Positions 1 through 6,501 are shown, numbered from the stretch's first letter. The stretch is 16,486 nucleotides of DNA from CAYQAJ01 sp964415245 (GCA_964415245.1 CAYQAJ010000100.1:1-16486), one strand, 5' to 3'. A program made the numbers and translations. Notes: generated by a model from the letters alone, not told the origin.

Positions 1-39
1 GCCCGGGTAACACTGGCGAAACCAGTGGCACGCCCGGGC
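1..39. repeat. Nested inverted repeat at the window edge
   Basis: The first bases form two stacked stems. The outer arms GCCCGGG (1-7) and CCCGGGC (33-39) pair perfectly, and the inner arms CACTGG (11-16) and CCAGTG (22-27) close a CGAAA loop. Such compact hairpins between genes are often dispersed intergenic repeats in planctomycete genomes; that part is from general knowledge. There is no T-run, so it does not look like an intrinsic terminator. The element may extend to the left of the window. Confidence 0.5.
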
Positions 40-491
40 GGAAGCGACGCGCGGCTATGTCGTTTTGCGGCGGCGATGACGCCAGCGACATGCCGCCGCC
101 GTTAAGGTCCGTTTTCAGCGCCGTTATCGGCCGTTTTTGGCCCTCGTGTTTTTCCAGCCCCGCGACCTGGTCGCTTGGAATCGGACCAGCCGGCCGGCGA
201 ACGGCATGCGCTCTCCCCCGCACAACCGCCGCGATGCGCAGCGGTGCTACGACGCACAAAGACGGCAGGGCCGCAACCTGAATTGGCCCCGCGACCGATG
301 CGCCACGTTGCTTTCCCGCAGCCGAGGGGATCGCCGGTGCCGACACAGCCCAAAAACCTTTGCCGCCGTCCCCTCTGGCCGCCTGGGGCGATGGCGCAGG
401 TCGTGCGAAACGCGGCTCCATAACCTATCGTTGAACGGGTCGGCCCCTTCTCGATTTACCGCGCCGGCCCCGTTTCTACCGCGAGGTGCGT
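40..491. other. Spacer without a supported gene
   Basis: No reading frame in this stretch has a recognisable protein motif. The open frames on both strands are arginine-, proline- and alanine-rich and overlap each other, as expected for shadow frames in GC-rich DNA. It probably holds the leader and promoter of the gene starting at 492, but I could not fix a promoter. Confidence 0.5.
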
Positions 492-1313
492 ATGAGCCAG
501 GATCGCAGGTCGGCGTACCGTTGTTCGGTTCAACCCAACGAACAACCAGCCCTGGTCCGCGTCGGTACCGAAGAGCTGTCCGCGCGGTTAGTCGAGAAGT
601 CGGCCACGGGATTCGGCGTGATCGTCGAAGGCCCGTTGGATTTCGAGCAGGGACAGGTCATCGTGCTGGCGACGATCGACGGGCGCTGCCTGGCTCGCGT
701 CATCTACTCGACCGAATTGGAAGACGGAGAGCTTCGCCTGGGACTGGAACGATCGAAGGAGCTGCCTCCGCAGCAGAAGCGGGAAGGAGACTGGGGATCG
801 CTGGCGCCGCATAACCTGGCCTCGCGGGCGCGGGCCATGGGCCGGCTGGCGGCCGTGTTCCTGGCGTGCCTGGTGGCTTCGACCTGGGCCATGTCGTACG
901 TGTCATCCTGGTGGAATAAGTCGGCGGACGATGACAAGGGTAAGGCCGTCGCCAAGGCGTCGCCCGCCTCACGACCGGCCGTGCCCGAAGCGCGGTTGGC
1001 CAACGAGTTCCTTCGGCTCGACCAATTGAATTCGGGCGACCTGGTCAAGACGCTGCATCTAACCAAGGATCAGCAAAAGAAGATCAGCGGAATCGTCGAG
1101 CAGATGACCGCCGCCGTGACGGCGCTGTATGAATCGCGCCGACCGAACGACCCGGAAACGTGGTCGGAGTTGGGCCTGCACGTGATTCAGGCCTCGTGGA
1201 TGGAGATCGAACGCGAGCTGACGCCCGAACAGCGGGCCCAGTGGAATGTGATGCTGGCCGAAGCCGAAACGGCTTCCAGCGCGGCGGACGAAAGCGAACC
1301 GACCGTGCAGTAG
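492..1313 (+). CDS. PilZ-like membrane protein with an LTxxQ C-terminal region
   Basis: Predicted 273-residue single-pass membrane protein. Residues 1-90 look like a PilZ domain: an RxxxR motif at R6-R10, then EKSATG at 35-40 where the canonical motif is [D/N]xSxxG, so the first position is Glu. PilZ domains bind c-di-GMP through these motifs; binding here is inferred. A hydrophobic segment at about 117-139 spans the membrane. A linker follows, then a helical region with two 'LTxxQ' motifs (LTKDQ at 190, LTPEQ at 243) resembling those of CpxP/Spy-like proteins. A GTG at 486 lies in frame, but GAGG at 483-486, five bases before ATG 492, makes the ATG the better start. The stop codon falls inside a GCAGTAGG repeat leading into the assembly gap. 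I am confident it is a gene and moderately confident of the PilZ assignment. Confidence 0.8.
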   Translation: MSQDRRSAYRCSVQPNEQPALVRVGTEELSARLVEKSATGFGVIVEGPLDFEQGQVIVLATIDGRCLARVIYSTELEDGELRLGLERSKELPPQQKREGDWGSLAPHNLASRARAMGRLAAVFLACLVASTWAMSYVSSWWNKSADDDKGKAVAKASPASRPAVPEARLANEFLRLDQLNSGDLVKTLHLTKDQQKKISGIVEQMTAAVTALYESRRPNDPETWSELGLHVIQASWMEIERELTPEQRAQWNVMLAEAETASSAADESEPTVQ

Positions 1314-1434
1314 GCTGGGCAGTAGGNNNNNNNNNNNNNNNNNNNNNNNNNNNNNNNNNNNNNNNNNNNNNNNNNNNNNNNNNNNNNNNNNNNNNNNNNN
1401 NNNNNNNNNNNNNNNNNNNNNNNNNNGCAGTAGG
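1307..1434. repeat. GCAGTAGG short tandem repeat interrupted by the gap
   Basis: GCAGTAGG occurs at 1307-1314 and 1319-1326 with a 12-base period. The gap begins immediately after the second copy, and the sequence resumes with GCAGTAGG at 1427-1434. Both contig ends therefore finish in the same 8-mer, which suggests a tandem array that the assembler could not cross. The first copy includes the TAG stop of the preceding gene. Confidence 0.7.
1327..1426. other. Assembly gap (100 N)
   Basis: Exactly 100 undetermined bases, the usual placeholder for a scaffold gap of unknown length. The true distance between the two sides is therefore unknown, and open frames read across it are meaningless. Confidence 0.99.
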
Positions 1435-1543
1435 GTCGGGACGCGGCATTGGCGCGCTCCACCGCCAGCACCTTCCCCCTTGCGGGGCAGGCGTCCTCGT
1501 CAGCGCCATCTTCGCCCGCAACGCGGGTCGGTTCTGACACCCG

Positions 1544-1562
1544 AAAACGCTCGTCCCGAGCG
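1544..1562 (-). terminator. Possible weak intrinsic terminator, minus strand
   Basis: CGCTCG (1548-1553) and CGAGCG (1557-1562) form a six-base-pair stem with a three-base loop. Read on the minus strand it is followed by TTTT (1547-1544). It could stop transcription coming from nhaA, but it is about 670 bases past that gene and the T-run is short. Confidence 0.25.
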
Positions 1563-1587
1563 GCAAAAAACGCGAGGAAAACCGGCC

Positions 1588-1616
1588 TTGACCGCGCGCG
1601 GGCCTTTCCCTATTCT
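1588..1616 (+). promoter_or_regulatory. Sigma70-like promoter
   Basis: TTGACC (1588-1593) and TATTCT (1611-1616) are separated by exactly 17 bases and match the consensus boxes at 5/6 and 4/6. The predicted transcript would start near 1623. No protein gene follows on this strand, but an intrinsic terminator lies at 1923-1959, so the promoter may drive a small RNA. A chance match is possible. Confidence 0.4.
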
Positions 1617-1622
1617 CCCGCC

Positions 1623-1959
1623 TCGCTGTTGCGGACAGTTGGTGCAATGCGACGCCGAAGCAGCTTGCGGCAACGGCCACGTGCTTCGTTCGGATTCACC
1701 ACTCGACTGCCGCCGCGGCGGCGCGACACCTGGTGCCCGAGTCTGCACGGGGAATGCGTCACGGCGCGTTTCTGCGGACCGCACGATGTCGTATACGGCA
1801 CGGAGGCCGATACGCGACGTGGCAAGGCACTTGGGCGGCGGAACAACTCGGGCCGACGCTACGGTCAGGAAGACCCGGCGTTCGCATGGTCCAATCGCTC
1901 CCGGAAAAGTGCGGAGTCCTTTGCCCCCCTGGGACCCGTTGTTTCCGGGGGCTTTTTTT
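1623..1959 (+). ncRNA. Candidate structured small RNA of about 335 nt
   Basis: This stretch lies between a sigma70-like promoter and an intrinsic terminator on the same strand and has no convincing reading frame. Several stems can form: CGAAGCA (1656-1662) with TGCTTCG (1682-1688); CACCA (1697-1701) with TGGTG (1731-1735), enclosing the perfect palindrome GCCGCCGCGGCGGC (1709-1722); and CCCGGAAA (1900-1907) with TTTCCGGG (1942-1949), which competes with the terminator stem. I looked for hallmarks of RNase P RNA and tmRNA and saw none; 6S RNA could not be confirmed. The call rests on signals and layout only. Confidence 0.3.
1923..1959 (+). terminator. Intrinsic terminator
   Basis: GCCCCC (1923-1928) pairs with GGGGGC (1947-1952), followed directly by seven T (1953-1959). 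This is a classic GC stem plus U-tract on the plus strand. The loop is long (18 bases). Because nhaA is convergent, it can only serve a plus-strand transcript from the left. Confidence 0.55.
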
Positions 1960-1988
1960 GCGCGCGTGCGGAAAGGCAGAAGCGAATC

Positions 1989-2048
1989 GCCGCCGTATTC
2001 ATGTGGCGCTTACGCCGGCATGCTGCGGTCAGGAGACCGCGACACAAC
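1989..2048. repeat. 60-base hairpin repeat, copy 1
   Basis: First of two copies spaced 96 bases apart, start to start; they differ at 6 of 60 positions. It contains an imperfect stem around TTCA (CGCCGTA/TGTGGCG, held with G-T pairs) and a perfect small hairpin CGGTC-AGGA-GACCG. Each copy ends in GACACAAC. There is no coding frame of its own. It looks like a REP-like or MITE-like intergenic element. Confidence 0.75.
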
Positions 2049-2084
2049 AGCGTCGCGCACGCGGGCAGCTTGAGAGAGGCGATA

Positions 2085-2144
2085 GCCGCCACATTCATGT
2101 GGCGGTTCCGGCGGCATGCTGCGGCCAGGAGACCGCGACACAAC
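2085..2144. repeat. 60-base hairpin repeat, copy 2
   Basis: Second copy, 90% identical to the one at 1989-2048. Its 5' part is the inverted repeat CCGCCACATTCATGTGGCGG (2086-2105), with perfect eight-base arms around TTCA. The second hairpin carries one change (T to C on the plus strand) that remains a G-U pair if read as minus-strand RNA. It lies 83 bases past the stop of nhaA, so it could sit in that gene's 3' untranslated region. Confidence 0.75.
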
Positions 2145-2226
2145 GAGAGGCTCGACGCGCTCCGCTTCGCGGCTGACCCGTTAGGCGAAGCAAAGGTCCC
2201 GCTCGGCAAGCAGGACCTACTTGCAT

Positions 2227-3753
2227 CTAGCAAGGTCGAGCCGCTCGATCGTCGGCGCCGTAGAGGTCGATGTTCGTCGATTCGGAGACGACCCGCTGCC
2301 CGCCAGGCTTCGACGCTCGTACACCAAGCAGCCGAGCTCCGACGTAGGCCACGATGGCGGCCGAGAAGCTCGCCAGGGCTCCCATCTTCACGGAGTCGAT
2401 CGTGGCGGCCGGCACGCCACTGCTGGCTGGGAAAGCCGCCGTCGATACAAACAGCGCAACGGTGAACCCGATGCCCGCCACCATGCCCAGGCTGATGACA
2501 TGGCGGTAGGTCATGCCGGGCGGTAGCTCGAGTCGGAGCCCTTTTTCGGCAAACAGTGTCAGCAGCGTAATGCCCACCGGTTTGCCCACGATCAACCCAC
2601 CAAGAACCAGCCACGTTCCCAGCCCCACATTGGAAAACACCACGCCGGCGTTCACCAGCGCGAACAACCCGAGAATTAGTTCCACGGGCCGCTTCCAGAA
2701 GTGCTCGAATTCGTTGAGCGTGTCGTGCCGGCCGAGCTCCTCCTTGGCATAAATGCCCAGGTCGGACTTGGCGTGCGGCAAGAAGGGAATGATGGGCACC
2801 AGACCCAGCGCCGAGTGAATGCCGGCCTCGTAGAACGATATCCAGCTCAGCACACCGGGAATGAGCAAGTACCACCAGAAGCTTTGAATGCGCATCTTAC
2901 GCATGCCGACGCACATGGCCATGGCGGCTACCGTGAGCAGCAACCACCATAGATTGAGCGGCACTGACGGGTCGGGATAAAACACGGCGATGATGACCAG
3001 ACCCGCGGCATCGTCGGCGATGGCCAACAGCAGCAGGAAGGCGATGGCCGGGTGTCCCGCGCCAAAAATGAGCCGTGCCGCCAGGTAGCTAAACGCGATA
3101 TCGGTGGCGCAGGGTATGGCCCATCCGCGGCTCAGGTGACCGGACGTATCGAATAAGTGGGCCCCGACGACGTAGATCGCGGCCGGCCCCACGACACCGC
3201 CCAACGTCGCCAACAGCGGCGTGGCGGCCTTGCGGAGGTTCGACAGAGCGCCGCCTGGCAGCATGGCTTCCCACACTTCCTTGGCGGCGATGGCGAAGAA
3301 CAGGGCCATCAACAGGTCGGTTACCAGAAAGTGAAGCGTCCAGCGGCCGTGAGCGGCGTGAGCGACAGGTTCACTCTCGGCCGATTCATCGGCCGCGACG
3401 ACCTGGTCGCCCTGATCGGCCGGCTGCGAACCGGCCGCCATTTCCCCGGTCGAGACGGATTTCTCCGTGGAGTCGGCCGGTTCTGCCGTATCGCCATTGG
3501 CGTGATCGACGTCCGTGTGCCCACCTTCGGCGAGCGCGCCGTCATGGCCGGCCTCGTGTACGTCGTGGCCTTTGCCGGTCAGCGCCGCAATCGGCTCGAA
3601 GTGGATGAATCGCGAGTACGTGCCCGGCGCAGTTTCACTCCCCGGGTCGATGTTGGCCCACAGCAGGGCCGCCGCGGTGCCCAACAGCAAAAACCCCGAG
3701 TACTCAAAGAGCAACTGCAAGGGGCGCGGGAGATTCTTCTTGGGACTGGACAT
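2227..3753 (-). CDS. nhaA: Na+/H+ antiporter NhaA with a long acidic/His-rich insert
   Basis: Electrogenic sodium/proton antiporter of the cytoplasmic membrane, exchanging Na+ (or Li+) outward for H+ and controlling internal pH and salt. Hallmarks are clear: GWAIPCATDIAFSYL at 210-224 (ion-site Asp218), AIADDAAG at 244-251 (paired Asp247/Asp248), AGIHSALG at 310-317, and GKPVGI at 390-395, whose Lys corresponds to E. coli Lys300. It has 508 residues against about 390 in E. coli. The excess is mostly an insert at about residues 55-137, between helix I and helix II, rich in His, Asp and Glu. The E. coli protein has a short periplasmic beta-hairpin there. The start at 3753 places helix I at about 16-35, as in homologues. 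The upstream Shine-Dalgarno is weak. No partner gene is adjacent, so it is probably transcribed alone. Confidence 0.95.
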   Translation of the reverse strand: MSSPKKNLPRPLQLLFEYSGFLLLGTAAALLWANIDPGSETAPGTYSRFIHFEPIAALTGKGHDVHEAGHDGALAEGGHTDVDHANGDTAEPADSTEKSVSTGEMAAGSQPADQGDQVVAADESAESEPVAHAAHGRWTLHFLVTDLLMALFFAIAAKEVWEAMLPGGALSNLRKAATPLLATLGGVVGPAAIYVVGAHLFDTSGHLSRGWAIPCATDIAFSYLAARLIFGAGHPAIAFLLLLAIADDAAGLVIIAVFYPDPSVPLNLWWLLLTVAAMAMCVGMRKMRIQSFWWYLLIPGVLSWISFYEAGIHSALGLVPIIPFLPHAKSDLGIYAKEELGRHDTLNEFEHFWKRPVELILGLFALVNAGVVFSNVGLGTWLVLGGLIVGKPVGITLLTLFAEKGLRLELPPGMTYRHVISLGMVAGIGFTVALFVSTAAFPASSGVPAATIDSVKMGALASFSAAIVAYVGARLLGVRASKPGGQRVVSESTNIDLYGADDRAARPC

Positions 3754-3766
3754 CGACGACCTTTTC

Positions 3767-3786
3767 GCGTGACGTTGCGGTCACGC
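3767..3786. promoter_or_regulatory. Inverted repeat upstream of nhaA
   Basis: GCGTGAC (3767-3773) and GTCACGC (3780-3786) form perfect seven-base arms around a six-base spacer, ending 14 bases before the nhaA start. It could be a repressor operator or a leader hairpin near the ribosome site. Its role is inferred from position only. Confidence 0.35.
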
Positions 3787-3882
3787 CCCCTCCGCTTGAC
3801 GACCGTTGTCATGCCGCCCGCCGTTGGGCAAGCGGGCACTGTTCCGGCGCGAAAGTGTATCGCGACCTACGGGAGGTCCGCA

Positions 3883-3969
3883 ATGCAAATCACCGAAGTG
3901 CTTGACACTAGCGGTATTCGCTACGAGCGCGAAGGACCCCTTTATCCGAACATAGGTCACAGCAAGTAA
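3883..3969 (+). CDS. Possible 28-residue small protein, unknown
   Basis: A short frame running opposite to nhaA encodes 28 residues beginning MQITEVLDTSG. Its only support is a strong ribosome-binding site: GGGAGG at 3871-3876, six bases before the ATG, better than most starts in this window. There is no membrane segment and no family I recognise. It may be the remnant of a longer gene or a chance frame. Confidence 0.2.
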   Translation: MQITEVLDTSGIRYEREGPLYPNIGHSK

Positions 3970-3993
3970 CGGGGCGCTTTGGCGAAGAAGAGG

Positions 3994-4025
3994 CAATGTG
4001 GAAAGAAAAAAATGGCGCCACATTG
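3994..4025 (-). terminator. Possible terminator for the diguanylate cyclase gene
   Basis: CAATGTGG (3994-4001) and CCACATTG (4018-4025) are perfect eight-base arms around 16 bases. Read on the minus strand, the segment contains the palindrome TGGCGCCA followed by a seven-T run, which could end transcription about 200 bases past the cyclase stop. The two arms enclose the T-run instead of preceding it, so the terminator reading is uncertain. Confidence 0.3.
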
Positions 4026-4226
4026 GGCAGAACAGTTTCTGACGGTCGCCACCGTCCGCACCGCCTATTCCACCTGCGACAGATCGCGATGCCGAGCGAC
4101 CAGATTGCGATTGAGGGAGACGAACGCCCGAGGCGGCGCTGCCGACACAGGGCAACGCTAGGGACATGCCGACGAGGGAGGCACGCACGGGGGCGACTCG
4201 AAGCGCTCCGCAAAGGGGCGTCGACG

Positions 4227-5855
4227 TCAGCTCACCGCCACGGGAGCCTTTCGCGCGGGCTCGCAAGCCGTTCCGTTGTGAACGTGCGTGGCGTTGCCCC
4301 CGCTGCGCACGGCCGACTCGAGCGCCGTCTGCCCCCGCTCGATCAGCCGCAGCACGTCGTCGTCGCCGCCGACCTGTGCCAGCCCCAGACTGATGGTGAA
4401 TCGAAAGCTGCCGCCGTCCAGCGGCAGTTTGCAGCCCGACACCGCCCGACGCAGGCGTTCGGCGACACCGGTGGCCTCGGGCAACGCGGCGGCGGGTAGC
4501 ATGAGGGCGAAGACGGCCTCGTCGAAGCGTGCAACGTGGTCCATTTCGCGCATCGCCGCTTTGAGGAACTGCGTGGCGGCTCGCAGCACCACGTTGCCGC
4601 CGGTGGTCCCCTTGTCGGTCAGGACGCGGCGATAGCGGTCGACTTCAATCAGCATAATCGTGAGCATCGATCCGCCCCGCTTCCACTCCGCCACGCGGCG
4701 GCTCAACTCCTGCTCGAACACGCCGCGGTTGGAAAGACCGGTAAGGGCGTCGCGGCGCTCGACGTCCGGCGCATTGCTTTCCATCCCCACGTCGAACACG
4801 GGCGTCGGCTCCAGAACCGCGGGCGCGGTGGGAACGACCTCGGGTTCCGGCTCGGCCGTCGTCGAAGTTTCGGCGGCGGCTTCGCGTGCGGGCTCCGGGT
4901 CCTTTTCCGTGGCGGGCTCGACCTGTTCGACAACCGGCGCTTCGGCGACGGGCTTACCAATGCGATGGCTTTGCTCGCCGTCGTGCCAGTGTCCGCAGTC
5001 GCGCCCCGCCTCCTTCGACGTGTAAAGCGCTTCGTCGGAACGCTTGATCAGATTCGCGGCCGTTTCATTGGGCAATAGCTCGGCCAGACCGCTGCTGGCG
5101 GTCACGTGCAGATCGACGCCTTCGAAACGGAAGCGGGTCTCGCGGATGGCCACGCGGGCCCTTTCCGCCGCCACGCGTACCGCCGAAAGCGTCGCGCCCG
5201 GGAAGATCACCGTGAACTCTTCCCCGCCGTACCGTGCCACGGCGACCGATTTGTCGAGCGACTGCCGCAGCACGCGGGCCACGCCGCGAAGCACCTCGTC
5301 GCCCGCCTGGTGCCCATGCGTATCGTTGAACCGCTTGAATTGATCGACGTCGATCATCATGACGGTACTGGGTCGCTGGCGGGCCTGGAACTCGGCCACA
5401 CAGACCTTCATGGCGTCGTCGAAGGCGCGGCGGTTGGCCACCTGGGTCAAAGCGTCGGTGCGGGCTTCGACCACGTGCGATTCAATCTGGCGTTCTTGCT
5501 CGTGCAGCCGCTCCTCGGCCGTGTCGAGCTGCTGCTGCATCCGTTCGTTCGCTTTGATAATCCGCGCGACTGCCGCGACGACGTCCTCGGCCTCGCGCTC
5601 GTCCGAAGCGTTCAATTCGTCGCTGATTTCCTGAACGCGGGTGCTGTGCTCGTCCACGTCGGCGGCCATGGCGGCGGCCAGCTCGTGCAGACGGGCCAGG
5701 ACTTCCTTGGAGTGTGCCACATGGGAATCGGCATGGTCGGAGTGCTGCGAATTCGACGCGTGGCGGGCGAGGCCGCCGCGCAGCCACCAGCCCGCACCGA
5801 GTCCCACGACGGCGACAAAGGCGGCAAACAGAAAGTCCAGGGTGACGGCTGTCAT
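4227..5855 (-). CDS. Diguanylate cyclase, one active and one degenerate GGDEF domain
   Basis: Makes c-di-GMP from two GTP. It is a 542-residue protein, numbered here from the ATG at 5855. A hydrophobic N-terminal segment (about 4-24) is a membrane anchor, followed by a helical, probably coiled-coil region (about 45-130). GGDEF domain 1 (about 130-290) has the metal/substrate motif DVDQFKRFNDTHGH and an intact RYGGEEF signature (208-214). The RxxD inhibitory site expected five residues before GGEEF is absent (DKSV instead), so product inhibition of the usual kind is unlikely. A Pro/Glu/Ala-rich linker (about 305-360) leads to GGDEF domain 2 (about 365-520), where the signature has become RFDEAVF and the NDxxGH residues are lost. 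That domain is probably structural or regulatory. An in-frame ATG at 5897 would add 14 residues; I prefer 5855 because it starts directly at the anchor. Confidence 0.88.
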   Translation of the reverse strand: MTAVTLDFLFAAFVAVVGLGAGWWLRGGLARHASNSQHSDHADSHVAHSKEVLARLHELAAAMAADVDEHSTRVQEISDELNASDEREAEDVVAAVARIIKANERMQQQLDTAEERLHEQERQIESHVVEARTDALTQVANRRAFDDAMKVCVAEFQARQRPSTVMMIDVDQFKRFNDTHGHQAGDEVLRGVARVLRQSLDKSVAVARYGGEEFTVIFPGATLSAVRVAAERARVAIRETRFRFEGVDLHVTASSGLAELLPNETAANLIKRSDEALYTSKEAGRDCGHWHDGEQSHRIGKPVAEAPVVEQVEPATEKDPEPAREAAAETSTTAEPEPEVVPTAPAVLEPTPVFDVGMESNAPDVERRDALTGLSNRGVFEQELSRRVAEWKRGGSMLTIMLIEVDRYRRVLTDKGTTGGNVVLRAATQFLKAAMREMDHVARFDEAVFALMLPAAALPEATGVAERLRRAVSGCKLPLDGGSFRFTISLGLAQVGGDDDVLRLIERGQTALESAVRSGGNATHVHNGTACEPARKAPVAVS

Positions 5856-5988
5856 GGTCGTCTCATCCCATGCGAACGAGCGCGCGGCAGCCGACATTGG
5901 CTACGCGATCGCCGCGATAGAAGCGTAGCCCAAAAAACCGTGTCTTGGAGTTCCAGCGAGAGTCGCCAACGACGGGCGGACCTTGTGC

Positions 5989-6047
5989 CCCCCCGTCAGT
6001 GCTACACGTGGCGCTCGCCGCTGGACGGGGGGTATGGTCCACCCCCC
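5989..6047 (-). promoter_or_regulatory. Mutually exclusive hairpins in the cyclase leader
   Basis: The G-tract at 6027-6032 can pair with either of two C-tracts. One option is GACGGGGGG (6024-6032) with CCCCCCGTC (5989-5997). The other is GGGGGGT (6027-6033) with ACCCCCC (6041-6047), closing a seven-base loop. Both stems are perfect. They lie about 134-192 bases upstream of the cyclase start and could form alternative leader structures. No known riboswitch class was recognised; the c-di-GMP (GEMM) core is not visible. Confidence 0.3.
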
Positions 6048-6270
6048 ACAATAACTAGATAAGCCGCACGCCAGCGAAGTCAAAGCAATCCGCCCATGAG
6101 TGAAACGGCAGGAGGAGAGAATACGCCTGCCGGAAGCCGCAACAGTCGAATAACTGCTACAACGCGGCGTCGAGCTATTCCGTCGGCATCGATCGGGGCG
6201 CGAAGCGCCGCGCTCAGCCGACAGTCCGCTTGGGACGCCGGTAGCGATGCCGCGAGAAGTAACGGTTGAC

Positions 6271-6290
6271 CGCCGGTTGCACAACCGGCG
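6271..6290. promoter_or_regulatory. 20-base dyad, possible operator
   Basis: CGCCGGTTG (6271-6279) and CAACCGGCG (6282-6290) are perfect nine-base arms around CA. The near-zero spacer suits a dimeric DNA-binding protein better than an RNA hairpin. No gene starts next to it, so its target is unknown. Confidence 0.3.
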
Positions 6291-6365
6291 CATCCGTGGC
6301 GAACGGGTATGTGCTCGGTGTTGTGCGACGGGGAAGGTGGGTGGGCAACGGCTCGCAAGAAAAAA

Positions 6366-6400
6366 CGCCCACAACACGAAAGAAGTACCGAGCGGGCCGT
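6366..6400 (-). terminator. Possible terminator after the secreted-protein unit
   Basis: On the minus strand, a GCCCGC arm pairs with GTGGGC (one G-U pair) and is followed by G and six T. It lies about 100 bases past the stop at 6502. The stem is short and the loop about 19 bases, so this is weak evidence. Confidence 0.25.
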
Positions 6401-6501
6401 GAATCTGTCGCGCAGCGCCAGCAGCGAATAAGTAAACTGAGCGCCACGCATCGGACGTTTGTCGACCCTTTGCGCGAGGCAAGCGTCGGGCAAGTCCCGC
6501 G

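Larger units (their letters stand above)
3754..4226. other. Spacer between nhaA and the diguanylate cyclase gene
   Basis: These 473 bases hold the nhaA leader dyad (3767-3786), a 28-codon frame with a strong ribosome site (3883-3969), and an inverted repeat with a T-run on the minus strand (3994-4025). The rest, roughly 4030-4226, shows no coding or structural signal that I can support. Confidence 0.6.
5856..6501. other. Hairpin-rich spacer without a supported gene
   Basis: No frame here resembles a protein. The stretch contains competing C6/G6 stems (5989-6047), a hairpin CGGCAGG (6106-6112)/CCTGCCG (6126-6132), a 20-base dyad (6271-6290), and a weak minus-strand terminator-like hairpin near 6366-6400. 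It covers the leader of the cyclase gene and the 3' end of the secreted-protein unit. Confidence 0.55.

Noticed and set aside
1084..1680. Open frames spanning the run of N
   Set aside because: They exist only because N codons were read through; the gap length is arbitrary.
1449..2465. Long plus-strand open frames (up to 338 codons) over 1449-2465
   Set aside because: Arg/Ala/Pro-rich without any motif; they cross the terminator and both 60-base repeats and run antisense into the end of nhaA. They are GC-driven shadow frames.
1865..2875. 336-codon minus-strand frame overlapping nhaA
   Set aside because: It overlaps the conserved nhaA frame and continues through the repeats; its composition is that of an out-of-frame translation.
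3857..3882. Minus-strand TTGCGG-N18-TACACT as an nhaA promoter
   Set aside because: The boxes are weak, the 18-base spacer is not ideal, and similar matches occur by chance, so it was not listed.
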